In this document: one piece after another, positions 17,180 to 25,393 of the stretch
Layout of the letters: the number at the start of each line of letters is the position of its first letter
Numbering within the stretch: position 1 is the first letter of the stretch
Assembly: GCF_030287445.1 (NCBI RefSeq)
Contig: NZ_JASVWB010000002.1
Coordinates: 4,650,001-4,714,000, forward strand
Source of the DNA: Streptomyces sp. ALI-76-A
GTDB taxonomy: Bacteria; Actinomycetota; Actinomycetes; Streptomycetales; Streptomycetaceae
DNA length: 64,000 bases
Reading direction: 5' to 3'
The notes under the pieces: generated by a model
Databases searched by the model: none
Told to the model about the DNA's origin: nothing
Seen by the model: only the letters and a program-made list of their open reading frames with translations
Program-made: the position numbers and the translations under genes

Positions 17180-17725
17180 ATGAGCAGCACCGCTTCACCC
17201 TTCCCCGATCGCATCCGGCTCACGGGGGAAGGTCTGGTCCTGCGTGACTGGACGGAAGCCGACCTGACCCTGATGCCGGATCTGTTCGACCATCCCGACA
17301 TCGCGTACTGGACGCCGATCGTCTCCCCCTTCGACGAAGCGGCCGCTCGCGTACGGCTGGACCGGGACCGGCGACTGCGGGCGGAGGGCACGACCATCCT
17401 GCTCGCCATAACCGTCGACGGCCGCGCGCCGCTCGGTGAGGTGATGCTGCGGCGCGCCCCGGAGGGCATGGAGATCGGCTACGCGGTCGGCCCGGCCCAC
17501 CGCGGCCAAGGGCTGGCGGTCCGAGCGGTGCGGGTGATGGCCAGGTACGCCTTCGAGCAGCTGGGCGCGGATCAAGTGATCCTGGAGCTGGAGGCCGAGA
17601 ACGCCGCCAGCGTCGCCGTGGCCACCAAGGCCGGCTTCAGCCTGCTTGACGTGCCGCTGATCGAGGGCGAGGAGAAGGGGCGGCCCTTCGCCCTGCAGAC
17701 GTGGGGTCTGCGGCCGACTTCGTGA
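17180..17725 (+). CDS. GNAT-family N-acetyltransferase (RimJ/RimL type)
   Basis: This 181-residue protein has the RimJ-like opening LVLRDWTEADL. The acetyl-CoA loop lies at AVGPAHRGQGLAVRAVRVMA (about 102-122), and the C-terminal LELEAENAASVAVATKAGF is a typical fourth motif. Such enzymes move an acetyl group from acetyl-CoA to an amine, often a protein N-terminus or a small molecule. The ATG at 17180 follows GGGAGG by 8 nt. The long frame from 17060 has no support. It is flanked by two decayed copies of the same small membrane gene. Confidence 0.85.
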   Translation: MSSTASPFPDRIRLTGEGLVLRDWTEADLTLMPDLFDHPDIAYWTPIVSPFDEAAARVRLDRDRRLRAEGTTILLAITVDGRAPLGEVMLRRAPEGMEIGYAVGPAHRGQGLAVRAVRVMARYAFEQLGADQVILELEAENAASVAVATKAGFSLLDVPLIEGEEKGRPFALQTWGLRPTS

Positions 17726-17804
17726 CGCTGTCCAGGGCGACTGTCCGCCTGGACGTCTTCAAGCTGGGTGGGCAACACATGGACCACCGGCGAGTGAGCC
17801 GTTC

Positions 17805-18064
17805 ATGATCGGACAACAGGAGGGGCCGGACCAGCGGACGGAGGCGTGACGGAGGCGTGACGGCGGTGGTCGGCTGAGATCGTCGCGTTCGTGGCGGGTC
17901 TCTTCGTGACAGTCGCCTTCTTCGCCTTCCTCTCGTTCCTCGCTTTCTTCCCTGGGTTTCCGCACGTCGTCGACTGGGGCGATCGTCGTCGCCGTCCTGG
18001 CGGGAGCATTCATCCGAGGGTCTGCCAGTCCCGGATGGGAAAGCGGCACAGGGGCAGCGGCTGA
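17805..18064 (+). pseudogene. Small membrane protein gene, copy 2, frameshifted
   Basis: Related to 16666-16896 over its whole length, including GTGAGCCGTTCATGAT just upstream. An 11-bp tandem duplication (CGGAGGCGTGA twice, about 17836-17857) shifts the frame and brings an early stop after MIGQQEGPDQRTEA. A second length change lies at GACTGGGGCGATC (about 17975), where copy 1 has two more G. A 15-nt in-frame addition (about 17927-17941) is also seen. The original protein would be a two-helix membrane protein. Confidence 0.6.
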
Positions 18065-18143
18065 GCCCGGGCAGAGTGACGCGGGCCGCTGAAGGAACCT
18101 CGCGGGGCCCGCCCAGGGCTCGGTGCCGCTCGTTCTCTGGGCG

Positions 18144-18797
18144 TTATGCGGCGAGGCGTTCGGCCAGGTGCTTCGCTTTGGTGGTGGCGTCCTGGAGGGC
18201 GCGCTCGCGGGAGGCCTCATAGAGGGGGAGCAGCTCGGACATCGCCGGGTTCTGCGGGGCCATAGTGAGTTCCGGGACGATGAAGTCGAGGTCCACGGCG
18301 AGGGTGTCGGCCAGAACCGCTTTCAGGTACGTCTGCACGTACTCGTAGCCCTCGCGCGGGGTGCCCGGCGCGTAGGACCCTCCGCGGCTCGCGACGACCG
18401 TGACCGGGGTGCCCTTGACCTTCGAGTCCTCGGTCATGGCGGTGCGGCCGATGAGGATCACGTTGTCCAGCCATGCCTTGAGGGTGGACGGGATGGAGAA
18501 GTTGTACATCGGGGCGCCGATCAGCACCGCGTCGGCCTGCTCCAGCTCCTCGATCAGCTTCACGCGCTCGGCGAAGGCGGCCACCTGCCCGGGAGTGTGC
18601 GTGGCGGGATCGGCGAAGCCGGCGCTGTGGGCGTCGGCGGTGATGTGCGCGACGGGATCGGTGGCGAGGTCGCGGTAGACCACCGTGCCCCCCGGGTGCT
18701 GCTCCTCCCACGTCCGGCGGAAGGCGTCCGTCACCGCGCGGGAGGAGGACATGTCGGTCGGGAAGACGGAGGAGTCGATGTGCAGCAGCGTGGCCAT
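18144..18797 (-). CDS. azoR: FMN-dependent NADH azoreductase
   Basis: This 217-residue flavodoxin-like protein has LLHIDSSVF and SSSRAVTDAF at the phosphate-binding loop, then MYNFSIPSTLKAWLDNVI (about 98-115) and VASRGGSYAPGT (about 139-150). All are features of the AzoR family. It reduces azo and quinone compounds using NADH and bound FMN. The divergent HxlR regulator gene shares a 141-bp control region, which suggests induction by quinones or electrophiles. Confidence 0.93.
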   Translation of the reverse strand: MATLLHIDSSVFPTDMSSSRAVTDAFRRTWEEQHPGGTVVYRDLATDPVAHITADAHSAGFADPATHTPGQVAAFAERVKLIEELEQADAVLIGAPMYNFSIPSTLKAWLDNVILIGRTAMTEDSKVKGTPVTVVASRGGSYAPGTPREGYEYVQTYLKAVLADTLAVDLDFIVPELTMAPQNPAMSELLPLYEASRERALQDATTKAKHLAERLAA

Positions 18798-18857
18798 GAG
18801 GTCTCCGGGACGGTGTGGGCGGACGGGCCGGCGTGCGGGAGCTGTCTGCCCGGACGG

Positions 18858-18883
18858 CTATAGATTCGTACCCGACTATGGAT
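18858..18883. promoter_or_regulatory. Candidate HxlR operator
   Basis: Two direct repeats CTATAGAT (18858-18865) and CTATGGAT (18876-18883), 18 bp apart, lie in the divergent azoR/hxlR region. The assignment rests on position and repeat structure only. Confidence 0.35.
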
Positions 18884-18938
18884 AGCACAGTCACTTACTT
18901 TTTTTCATCTCCTTTGGGGAGGGCAGTACCCTGAGGAC

Positions 18939-19301
18939 ATGACGATCGAGCAGAGCCACGACCCGGCGGCCTGCAAGCAGGTCGACACGGGCATCACCCG
19001 GGTCTTCCAGCTGCTCGGAAAGCGCTGGACCGGCGCGATCGTGTCCGTCCTGACCAACGGGCCCGCGTACTTCGTCGACCTGCGCCGGGCCATCCCCGGC
19101 ATCAGCGAGCGCATGCTCTCCGACCGGCTGACCGAACTCGGCGCCGCGCGCCTGGTCGTGCGCGACGTCGACGAGGGGCCGCCGCTGCGGGTGTCCTACC
19201 GGCTGACCGAGGCGGGAGCGGCGCTGGAACCCGCGCTGGGACTCCTCGCGCAGTGGGCGAAGGAGCATCTGCCGGAGGGGGAGCGGCCCGCAGGGTGCTG
19301 A
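18939..19301 (+). CDS. HxlR-family transcriptional regulator
   Basis: This 120-residue winged-helix protein begins near a conserved Cys (DPAACKQVDTGI). It has the family core VFQLLGKRWTGAIVSVLTNG, FVDLRRAIPGISERMLSDRL and VSYRLTEAGAAL. HxlR proteins are dimeric repressors or activators, many of which sense quinones or aldehydes through the N-terminal cysteine. Here Cys13 is in that place. It is divergent from azoR, which is the likely target. Confidence 0.93.
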   Translation: MTIEQSHDPAACKQVDTGITRVFQLLGKRWTGAIVSVLTNGPAYFVDLRRAIPGISERMLSDRLTELGAARLVVRDVDEGPPLRVSYRLTEAGAALEPALGLLAQWAKEHLPEGERPAGC

Positions 19302-19467
19302 GGCCGCCCGCCGACGGGGCGGGTGGGTTGCGTCGGCGGACGGCGGGAGCTGGACGGCGGGAGATGGACGGGAGGACGGCGGGAGGCGGTGGCGTCGCCC
19401 GGAGTGCTGAGGGGCGTCGGCCGGAACTCTGAGGTGCGTCGGCCGGAGGGCTGGGGTGTTCGCGGGG

Positions 19468-19494
19468 TTTTCCACAGCTTTGGAGTTGTCCACA
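19468..19494. other. Pair of DnaA-box-like sites
   Basis: TTTTCCACA (19468-19476) and TTGTCCACA (19486-19494), in the same orientation, lie about 100 bp before the DUF2252 gene. The 288-bp gap (19302-19589) otherwise holds G-rich imperfect repeats of GGACGGCGGGAG and GTCGGCCGGA but no gene. Confidence 0.55.
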
Positions 19495-19589
19495 GGGTCT
19501 GACGTGTTTCGGCCACCGGATGTACCGTCGGCACGAGTTGATGTTCGTGCCTGGGCGAGCGTGAGTACGTGTACGGGGAGGCGGTCGAC

Positions 19590-21068
19590 ATGACCGAGAT
19601 CGGTGCTGAGACGGCGGCGGGCGCGGAGTCGGCGGGGGCGGACGCGGTCCCTGACCGGAAGGCGGCGGTGAGTGGCGGGAACGCCCGACGGCTGCCGCCG
19701 GTGCGGGGCTTCGCCCAGTGGCCGGCCGAGGGGACGCCCAAGGAGGAGGGCAAGGCGCTGCGGCACCGGATTCCGCGCGCCGCGCACGCCGACCTCGACC
19801 TGGACGGTGGACGTCCCGACGCGGTGAGCGCGGTCGAGGAGTCGAGCCGTGGCCGGCTTCCCGGGCTCACGCCGATCCGGGTCGGCAGGATGGCGGCCAC
19901 CCCCTTCGCGTTCCTGCGCGGAGCGGCCGGCCTCATGGCGTACGACCTGGCCCGCACGCCCATGACGGGGATCCGCGCGCAGATCTGCGGTGACGCCCAC
20001 GCGGCCAACTTCGGCCTGTACGGCGACGCGCGCGGCGGCCTGGTCATCGATCTGAACGACTTCGACGAAACGGTCCACGGCCCCTGGGAGTGGGACCTCA
20101 AGCGTCTCGCCACCTCACTCGTGCTGGCCGGCCGGGTGGCGGGCGTCGACGAGGACATCTGCCGCAAGGCGGCGCACGACGTGGCGGGCGCGTACCGCCG
20201 CACGATGCGGCTGCTCGCCAGGCTCCCGGTCCTGGACGCGTGGAACGCCATCGCGGACGAGGAACTCGTCTCCCACACCGACGCCCACGACCTGCTCGGC
20301 ACGCTGGAACGGGTCTCCGAGAAGGCGCGGGCCAACACCAGCGGGCGCTTCGCCGCGAAGTCGACGGAGTCCACCGAGGACGGCGGCCGCCGCTTCGTCG
20401 ACGCCCCACCGGTGCTGCGGCGCGTTCCGGACGCGGAGGCCGCTGCGGTGGCCGCGTCCCTGGAGGAGTACGTCACCACGCTCTCCGAGGACCGCCGCCC
20501 GCTGCTGGCCCGCCACGCGGTGCAGGACGTCGCCTTCCGCGTCGTCGGCACCGGCAGCGTCGGCACCCGGTCCTACGTCGTGCTGCTCCTGGACCACCGG
20601 GGAGAGCCGCTCATCCTCCAGGTCAAGGAGGCCCGTCCGTCCGCGCTGGTGCCGCATCTGGTGACGGCGGGCTTCGAGGTGCCCTCCGTCGACCACGAGG
20701 GACGCCGGGTGGTCCTGGGCCAGAAGCGTATGCAGGTGGTCAGCGACAGCCTGCTGGGCTGGACGTCGGTCGAGGGGCGGCCCTTCCAGGTGCGGCAGTT
20801 CCGCAACCGCAAGGGCAGCGTCGACCCCGCGGCGCTGACCGCCGACCAGATCGACGACTACGGCCGGATGACCGGCGCCCTCCTGGCCCGGGCCCACGCC
20901 CACAGCGCCGACCCGCGCCTGATCGCCGGGTACTGCGGCAAGAACGAGGAACTGGACGAGGCGATCGCCACGTTCGCGGTGGCCTACGCCGACCGCACAG
21001 AGGCGGACCACGCGGACCTGGTGGCGGCGGTACGGGCGGGGCGGATCGCGGCGGAGGAGGGGGTGTGA
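19590..21068 (+). CDS. DUF2252 family protein
   Basis: This 492-residue protein has family motifs RMAATPFAFLRGAA, CGDAHAANFGLYG, NDFDETVHGPWEWDLKRLATS and VGTGSVGTRSYVVLL. The HAxNFG and DFD motifs resemble the catalytic and metal-binding loops of aminoglycoside-kinase-like folds, so a phosphotransfer activity on an unknown substrate is possible. The ATG at 19590 has GGGGAGG 8 nt upstream, while the GTG at 19569 has no such site. It stands alone. Confidence 0.88.
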   Translation: MTEIGAETAAGAESAGADAVPDRKAAVSGGNARRLPPVRGFAQWPAEGTPKEEGKALRHRIPRAAHADLDLDGGRPDAVSAVEESSRGRLPGLTPIRVGRMAATPFAFLRGAAGLMAYDLARTPMTGIRAQICGDAHAANFGLYGDARGGLVIDLNDFDETVHGPWEWDLKRLATSLVLAGRVAGVDEDICRKAAHDVAGAYRRTMRLLARLPVLDAWNAIADEELVSHTDAHDLLGTLERVSEKARANTSGRFAAKSTESTEDGGRRFVDAPPVLRRVPDAEAAAVAASLEEYVTTLSEDRRPLLARHAVQDVAFRVVGTGSVGTRSYVVLLLDHRGEPLILQVKEARPSALVPHLVTAGFEVPSVDHEGRRVVLGQKRMQVVSDSLLGWTSVEGRPFQVRQFRNRKGSVDPAALTADQIDDYGRMTGALLARAHAHSADPRLIAGYCGKNEELDEAIATFAVAYADRTEADHADLVAAVRAGRIAAEEGV

Positions 21069-21125
21069 GGGGTGTGAGGGCGGTCTGTTCCGTGGTCCCC
21101 GCCGGCCGTGGCCTACGCTGGTCGG

Positions 21126-21968
21126 GTGACGACCCCGGAAGCTGAGCAGGGCGGTGTCCCCGGTGAGGACCGGCCGACGCCGCAAGGCGGTGTGCCCCGG
21201 CCCGAGGAACGGCTGGAGCGGGCCGTGCGGGCCGCCGAACAGGCGCTGATCGAGTACGAGATCGCCGTCGAGACCTTCCGTATCGAGGTCGAGAACTTCG
21301 AGCGGCTGCACCACCAGAAGCTCGGCCCGATGTACACCCGGCTCGACGAGCTGGACGCGGAGATCGCCGAGGCCCGGGCCGCGCGCACCGGTGACCCCGA
21401 GGACCTGCGCAAGGCCGACGAGGCGCGGGCCCGGGTCATGCCGATGCCCGGTGTCGAGGAGTTGTTCGGCGGCTGGATGAACGGCGAGGGCCTCTTCCCG
21501 GAGGCCGCGTCGATGCTCACCGATCAGCCGGTGCAGCCCCCGCAGCGGGTGCGCCCCAGCGACGAGGCCCGCAAGCTGTATCGCGAGCTGGCCCGTAAGG
21601 CACACCCCGACCTGGCCCAGGACGAGAGCGAACGGGCCCGGCGTGAGGAGTTCATCACCCGGGTCAACGGCGCCTACGCCCGGGGCGACGAGGCTCTGCT
21701 GCGGGAGCTGGTGCAGGAGTGGGCCGCCGGGCCGAAGCCCCCGGAGCAGCGGCCGACGCCCACCGAGGAGCTCTACGCCCGCCTGGAATGGCTCGCCCAG
21801 CGCAAGGAACTGCTCACGGTGGTCGCGCGGAAACTGGAGGAGAGCGCGATCGGCGGGATGCTCCGGATGGCCCCGGAGGACCCCGACCGCCTCCTGGACG
21901 AGATCGCCGAGAAGCTCCTGGCCGACGTCGCCGAGCGCGAGGCGCAGTTGGCGGCACTGCTCGGGTAG
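21126..21968 (+). CDS. J-domain-like protein with coiled coil
   Basis: This 280-residue protein starts at GTG. Residues about 20-95 are a charged helical region (RAAEQALIEYEIAVETFRIE...). A J-like segment follows at about 140-182, with LYRELARKAHPDLAQDESER and FITRVNGAYARGDEALL. The HPD tripeptide that stimulates Hsp70 ATPase is present. A C-terminal helical region completes it. The protein may be a DnaK co-chaperone, but it lacks the G/F and zinc regions of DnaJ. Confidence 0.75.
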   Translation: MTTPEAEQGGVPGEDRPTPQGGVPRPEERLERAVRAAEQALIEYEIAVETFRIEVENFERLHHQKLGPMYTRLDELDAEIAEARAARTGDPEDLRKADEARARVMPMPGVEELFGGWMNGEGLFPEAASMLTDQPVQPPQRVRPSDEARKLYRELARKAHPDLAQDESERARREEFITRVNGAYARGDEALLRELVQEWAAGPKPPEQRPTPTEELYARLEWLAQRKELLTVVARKLEESAIGGMLRMAPEDPDRLLDEIAEKLLADVAEREAQLAALLG

Positions 21969-22077
21969 CCGTGGCCGGGTCGCCGGCGGGTCGTGCTGTG
22001 TTCCCGCCGGACCTGGGCGACCCCGGGCAGCATCCGGTAGCGCCTTGGGGACGCACGCGTCGGGTAGCGTCGGGGAC

Positions 22078-22425
22078 ATGCATTTCGGATCTGGTGTGCC
22101 CACGGTCGAGGTCACGGACCTCAAGGACGGCGATTTCCTGCTGGACGTCCGCGAGGACGACGAGTGGCAGGCGGGTCACGCCGAGGGGGCGCTGCACATC
22201 CCCATGAGCGACTTCGTCTCCCGGTACGGCGAGCTGACCGAGGCGGCGCCGCAGGACGGGCGGGTCCACGTGATCTGCCGCTCCGGCGGACGTTCGGCGC
22301 AGGTCGCGATGTACCTCGTCCAGCAGGGCATCGACGCCGTGAACGTCGACGGCGGTATGCAGGTGTGGGCGGCCGAGGGTCGTCCCGTCGTGACGGACGA
22401 GGGCCGGGCGGGCTTCGTCCTCTGA
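22078..22425 (+). CDS. Single-domain rhodanese-like protein
   Basis: This 115-residue protein has LLDVREDDEWQAGHAEGALH and the active-site loop CRSGGRS, with the catalytic cysteine near residue 72, then GGMQVW. It probably moves sulfane sulfur between thiols. It is a free-standing gene, 110 bp after the J-like gene. Confidence 0.93.
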   Translation: MHFGSGVPTVEVTDLKDGDFLLDVREDDEWQAGHAEGALHIPMSDFVSRYGELTEAAPQDGRVHVICRSGGRSAQVAMYLVQQGIDAVNVDGGMQVWAAEGRPVVTDEGRAGFVL

Positions 22426-22476
22426 CGTCTGCCGCGCTCGCCGCGCCCGTCCTGCCTGCCGCGCCTGCCCGAGGAC

Positions 22477-23610
22477 TCAGGCCAGGGGGTGTGCCGCCAG
22501 CAGGTCGCCCAAGGCCTCCTCGTGTGCCGAAGCCGGGCCGAGCGACAGTTCGAGGTGCTTGGCCCAGGCGTGGTAGCGGTGCAGCGGATAGTCGACGTCG
22601 GCGCCGAACCCGCCGTGCAGATGCTGTGCCGTCTGCACCACCCTCCGGACACCCTCGGCCGCCCAGATCTTGGCGACGGCCACATCACCGGAGACGGGCA
22701 GCGTGCCCTGGGCCGCCGTGCCGAGCCGCCACGCGGCCTGCCACAGGGTGACCTCCATGGCCCGCAGATCGATATAGCGGTCGGCGGCCTGGACGGCGAC
22801 GGCCTGGAAGGTGGCGATCGGATACCCGAACTGCTCCCGCTTGCTGGTGTAGTCACCGGTCATCCGCAGCACCCGTTCGCCCAGCCCCAGTGCCAGCGCG
22901 CACGTCCCGACGGCCAGCAGATCGCGCAGCCACTCCCAGGCGCCGTCGGCGTCGATGACGTCCCGGTCCGCGATCCGCGCCGACTCCAGGCGCAGTTCGC
23001 CGAGCAGTTCACCGGTGGTGGAGATCTGCTCGGCCAGAGCGACGCCGGCGTGCGGGCGGGGGACCAGCGCGAGGACGGTCCGGCCGACGTCGGTGTGGGC
23101 CGGTACGACGACGAGGTCGGCGCCGTACGCCCACGGCACCGCCGTCTGCACCCCGTCCAGCACCCATTCCTGCCCCTCCTGCCGTGCGGTGACGGAGAGT
23201 TCCGCCGGATCGTGACCGGTGCGACCGCTCGCGGCGACCGTCAGCACGACCTCCCCGCGACCGGCCCGGGCCAGCAGCGCGGACCGCAACTCCGCCCCGC
23301 CATGGGCCTGTACGGCGGCCATGGCAGCGCTGTGCTCCAGCAGCGGCACCCGCGCCAGCACTTTCGCCGCCTCACGCAGCACCAGGCACAGCGCGATGGC
23401 GTCCAGGCCCGCACCGCCGTACTCCGGTGCCGCCACCAGGCTGAGCAGGTCCGCGTCGGCGAGCGTGGCCCACAGCGGGCGGTCGAAGTCGTCGGCGACG
23501 GCTCCCGCGGTGAGGGCCGGACTGGGCACCGCGTCCGGAACGACCCCGGCCAGCACCCCCCGGGCCGCCTCGGCTGCCGCCTGCTGCTCGTCGGTGAAGG
23601 TGAAGTCCAC
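22477..23610 (-). CDS. Acyl-CoA dehydrogenase
   Basis: This 377-residue flavoprotein has FTFTDEQQAAAEAARGVLAG at the N-terminus, APEYGGAGLDAIAL near residue 60, the C-terminal TSKREQFGYPIATFQAVAVQ and the helix with HLHGGFGADVDYPLHRYHAW. The usual Glu base position in the C-terminal domain is not obvious, as in one subunit of heterotetrameric FadE pairs of steroid degradation. It lies downstream of paaE on the same strand but has its own upstream operators (23641-23670). It starts at GTG. The substrate is unknown. The KstR-like site makes a steroid or terpenoid acyl-CoA possible. Confidence 0.87.
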   Translation of the reverse strand: MDFTFTDEQQAAAEAARGVLAGVVPDAVPSPALTAGAVADDFDRPLWATLADADLLSLVAAPEYGGAGLDAIALCLVLREAAKVLARVPLLEHSAAMAAVQAHGGAELRSALLARAGRGEVVLTVAASGRTGHDPAELSVTARQEGQEWVLDGVQTAVPWAYGADLVVVPAHTDVGRTVLALVPRPHAGVALAEQISTTGELLGELRLESARIADRDVIDADGAWEWLRDLLAVGTCALALGLGERVLRMTGDYTSKREQFGYPIATFQAVAVQAADRYIDLRAMEVTLWQAAWRLGTAAQGTLPVSGDVAVAKIWAAEGVRRVVQTAQHLHGGFGADVDYPLHRYHAWAKHLELSLGPASAHEEALGDLLAAHPLA

Positions 23611-23640
23611 GGTCCTGTCCTCCCAGCCGGTCCGCTGATC

Positions 23641-23653
23641 TGACGGTCCGTCA
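23641..23653. promoter_or_regulatory. 13-bp palindrome upstream of the acyl-CoA dehydrogenase
   Basis: TGACGGTCCGTCA is a perfect palindrome about 31 bp upstream of the GTG start. It is a likely operator for a TetR-type repressor. Confidence 0.5.
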
Positions 23654-23656
23654 AGA

Positions 23657-23670
23657 TAGAACAGGTTCTA
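23657..23670. promoter_or_regulatory. KstR-like palindrome
   Basis: TAGAACAGGTTCTA is a perfect palindrome (two 6-base arms, 2-base spacer) that fits the TnnAACnnGTTnnA motif described for KstR, the actinobacterial repressor of steroid catabolism. Confidence 0.5.
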
Positions 23671-23711
23671 GAAGAAGGGAACGGTCAGGCACCGCTGTAC
23701 CCCACCGTCCC

Positions 23712-24773
23712 TCAGCGGTCGAAGTCCAGCTCCACCTTCTCCGTGACCGGATGCGACTGGCATGCCAGCACGTACCCAGCCCGTGTCTCCTCCGGCTCCA
23801 GGGCGAAGTTGCGGTCCATCCGCACCTCGCCGGTCACCAGGAAGGCCCGGCACGTCCCGCACACCCCGCCCTTGCAGGCGTAGGGCGCGTCGGGCCGGTT
23901 GCGCAGCACCGTCTCCAGCAGCGACTCGCCGGCCTGGACGGGCCAGGTACCGCCGCGGCCGTCCAGCCGCGCGGTCACCGTGCTGTGCGCGGGAGCGGGG
24001 GCGGTGGCCGTGGGGGCGGCCGGGTCAACGTGGAAGATCTCCTCGTGCACCCGGGTCCGCGCGACCCCGAGTTCCCGCAGGGCCCGTTCCGCCCCCTGCA
24101 CCAGCCCGAACGGCCCGCACAGGAACCAGCCCGCCACCCGTTCCACCGGCAGCAGCGCCGGCAGCAACCCGGTCAGTCGCTCCTGGTCGAGCCGCCCGGA
24201 CGGCAGTCCGGCCTGCTGCTCCTCCCGGGAGAGCACCGTCACCAGGTGGAACCGCTCGGGGTAGCGGTCCTTCAGGTCGGCTACCTCCTCCAGGAACATC
24301 GTCGAGGCGGACGTCCGGTCGCTGCGTATGAGGCAGAACCTGGCCTCCGGTTCGCGTGCCAGCAGCGTCGACACGATCGACAGCACGGGGGTGATGCCGC
24401 TGCCGCCGACGATCGCGGCGTACAGGCCGGGCGCGGGGTCGAGCGTGAAGCGGCCGGCCGGGGTCATCACCTCCAGTTCGTCGCCGAGGTCGATCTCCTT
24501 CAGCGCGTAGGTGGAGAAGGCACCGCCCTCGACCAGCCGCACCCCGACCCGCAGGGTGCGCGGGCCCTCGCCGTCCGGCGCGGGAGCCGGGGAGCAGATC
24601 GAGTACGTCCGTCGGAGCTCGACGCCGTCGACCGTGCGGCGCAGGGCGAGGTGCTGGCCCGGGGCGTGCCGGTACTCCTCGCGCAGATGCGACGGCACGG
24701 TGAGGGTGAGCGCCACGGAGTCGTCGGTGAGCCGGTCGACCGCCGCCACCGGGAGTGCGTGGAAGCGGGCCAT
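23712..24773 (-). CDS. paaE: Phenylacetyl-CoA epoxidase reductase subunit PaaE
   Basis: This 353-residue protein has an FAD-binding domain (RRTYSICSP near 58), an NAD-binding domain (YAAIVGGSGITPVLSIV near 117), and a C-terminal plant-type [2Fe-2S] domain with CKGGVCGTCRAF and a last Cys in VLACQS. It passes electrons from NADPH to the diiron PaaA subunit. The ATG start overlaps the paaD stop (TGATG). A GTG 3 bp earlier is also possible. It is the last gene of paaABCDE. Confidence 0.94.
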   Translation of the reverse strand: MARFHALPVAAVDRLTDDSVALTLTVPSHLREEYRHAPGQHLALRRTVDGVELRRTYSICSPAPAPDGEGPRTLRVGVRLVEGGAFSTYALKEIDLGDELEVMTPAGRFTLDPAPGLYAAIVGGSGITPVLSIVSTLLAREPEARFCLIRSDRTSASTMFLEEVADLKDRYPERFHLVTVLSREEQQAGLPSGRLDQERLTGLLPALLPVERVAGWFLCGPFGLVQGAERALRELGVARTRVHEEIFHVDPAAPTATAPAPAHSTVTARLDGRGGTWPVQAGESLLETVLRNRPDAPYACKGGVCGTCRAFLVTGEVRMDRNFALEPEETRAGYVLACQSHPVTEKVELDFDR

Positions 24774-25393
24774 CACAATTCCTTGAAGTGGTCGAAGGGC
24801 TCACGGCAGGCGAGACAGCGCCGCAGCGCCTTGCACGCCGTCGAGGAGAAACGGCTCAGCAACTCGGTGTCCGCGGAGCCGCAGTGCGGGCAGCGGATCG
24901 GGTCGGCCTCTTCGGCGGCTGAGGGCATGCCGACTTCGCGTGGTGCCGTCGTTGTCGCCCCCGTCGCCCCCGTCGCCCCCGTCGCCCCAGGTTCCGGGGG
25001 TTCCGCGGTGAGGGTGCGGGTGGGGCCCAGGGCCAGGGAGACCGGTGTGGCCGTCCGTCCCGTGCGGGGCGGGGCGATGCCGAACTCGCGCAGCTTGCGA
25101 CGCCCCTCGTCCGTGATGTCGTCCGTCGACCAGGCCGGTGCGAGCACCGTGCGCACGGTGACCTCCCGCACGCCGTGCTCGTGCAGCACCCGTTGTATGT
25201 CCACGGACATCGCCTCGACGGCCGGGCAACCGGTGTACGTCGGTGTCAGCTCGACCTCGACCGCGTCAGCCCCGCGCACGTGCACCGCGCGCAGCACGCC
25301 CAGCTCCCGCAGGGTGAGCACGGGCAGTTCGGGGTCGGGCACCGAACCGGCCACTTCGAGGAGTTCCGCTTCCAGGGCGGTGACCGTCACCAT
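24773..25393 (-). CDS. paaD: PaaD, MIP18/DUF59-type maturation factor for the PaaABC complex
   Basis: This 206-residue protein has a DUF59 domain (about 1-105) with SVPDPELPVLTLRELG and TPTYTGCPAVEAM, a Gly-Ala-Thr linker (GATGATGATGAT, coded by four 9-bp repeats), and a C-terminal zinc-ribbon with CPHCGSADTEL and CLACREPFDHFKEL. PaaD is needed for assembly of the epoxidase. The start overlaps the end of paaC by 7 bp. It lies in the operon order A-B-C-D-E. Confidence 0.93.
   Translation of the reverse strand: MVTVTALEAELLEVAGSVPDPELPVLTLRELGVLRAVHVRGADAVEVELTPTYTGCPAVEAMSVDIQRVLHEHGVREVTVRTVLAPAWSTDDITDEGRRKLREFGIAPPRTGRTATPVSLALGPTRTLTAEPPEPGATGATGATGATTTAPREVGMPSAAEEADPIRCPHCGSADTELLSRFSSTACKALRRCLACREPFDHFKEL
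24954..24989. repeat. 9-bp tandem repeat in paaD
   Basis: GTCGCCCCC units repeated about four times, coding on the - strand for Gly-Ala-Thr repeats in a linker. Length changes would keep the frame. Confidence 0.8.

Noticed and set aside
20115..22124. 669-codon frame on the - strand
   Set aside because: Antisense to DUF2252 and the J-like gene. No motif and no ribosome binding site.
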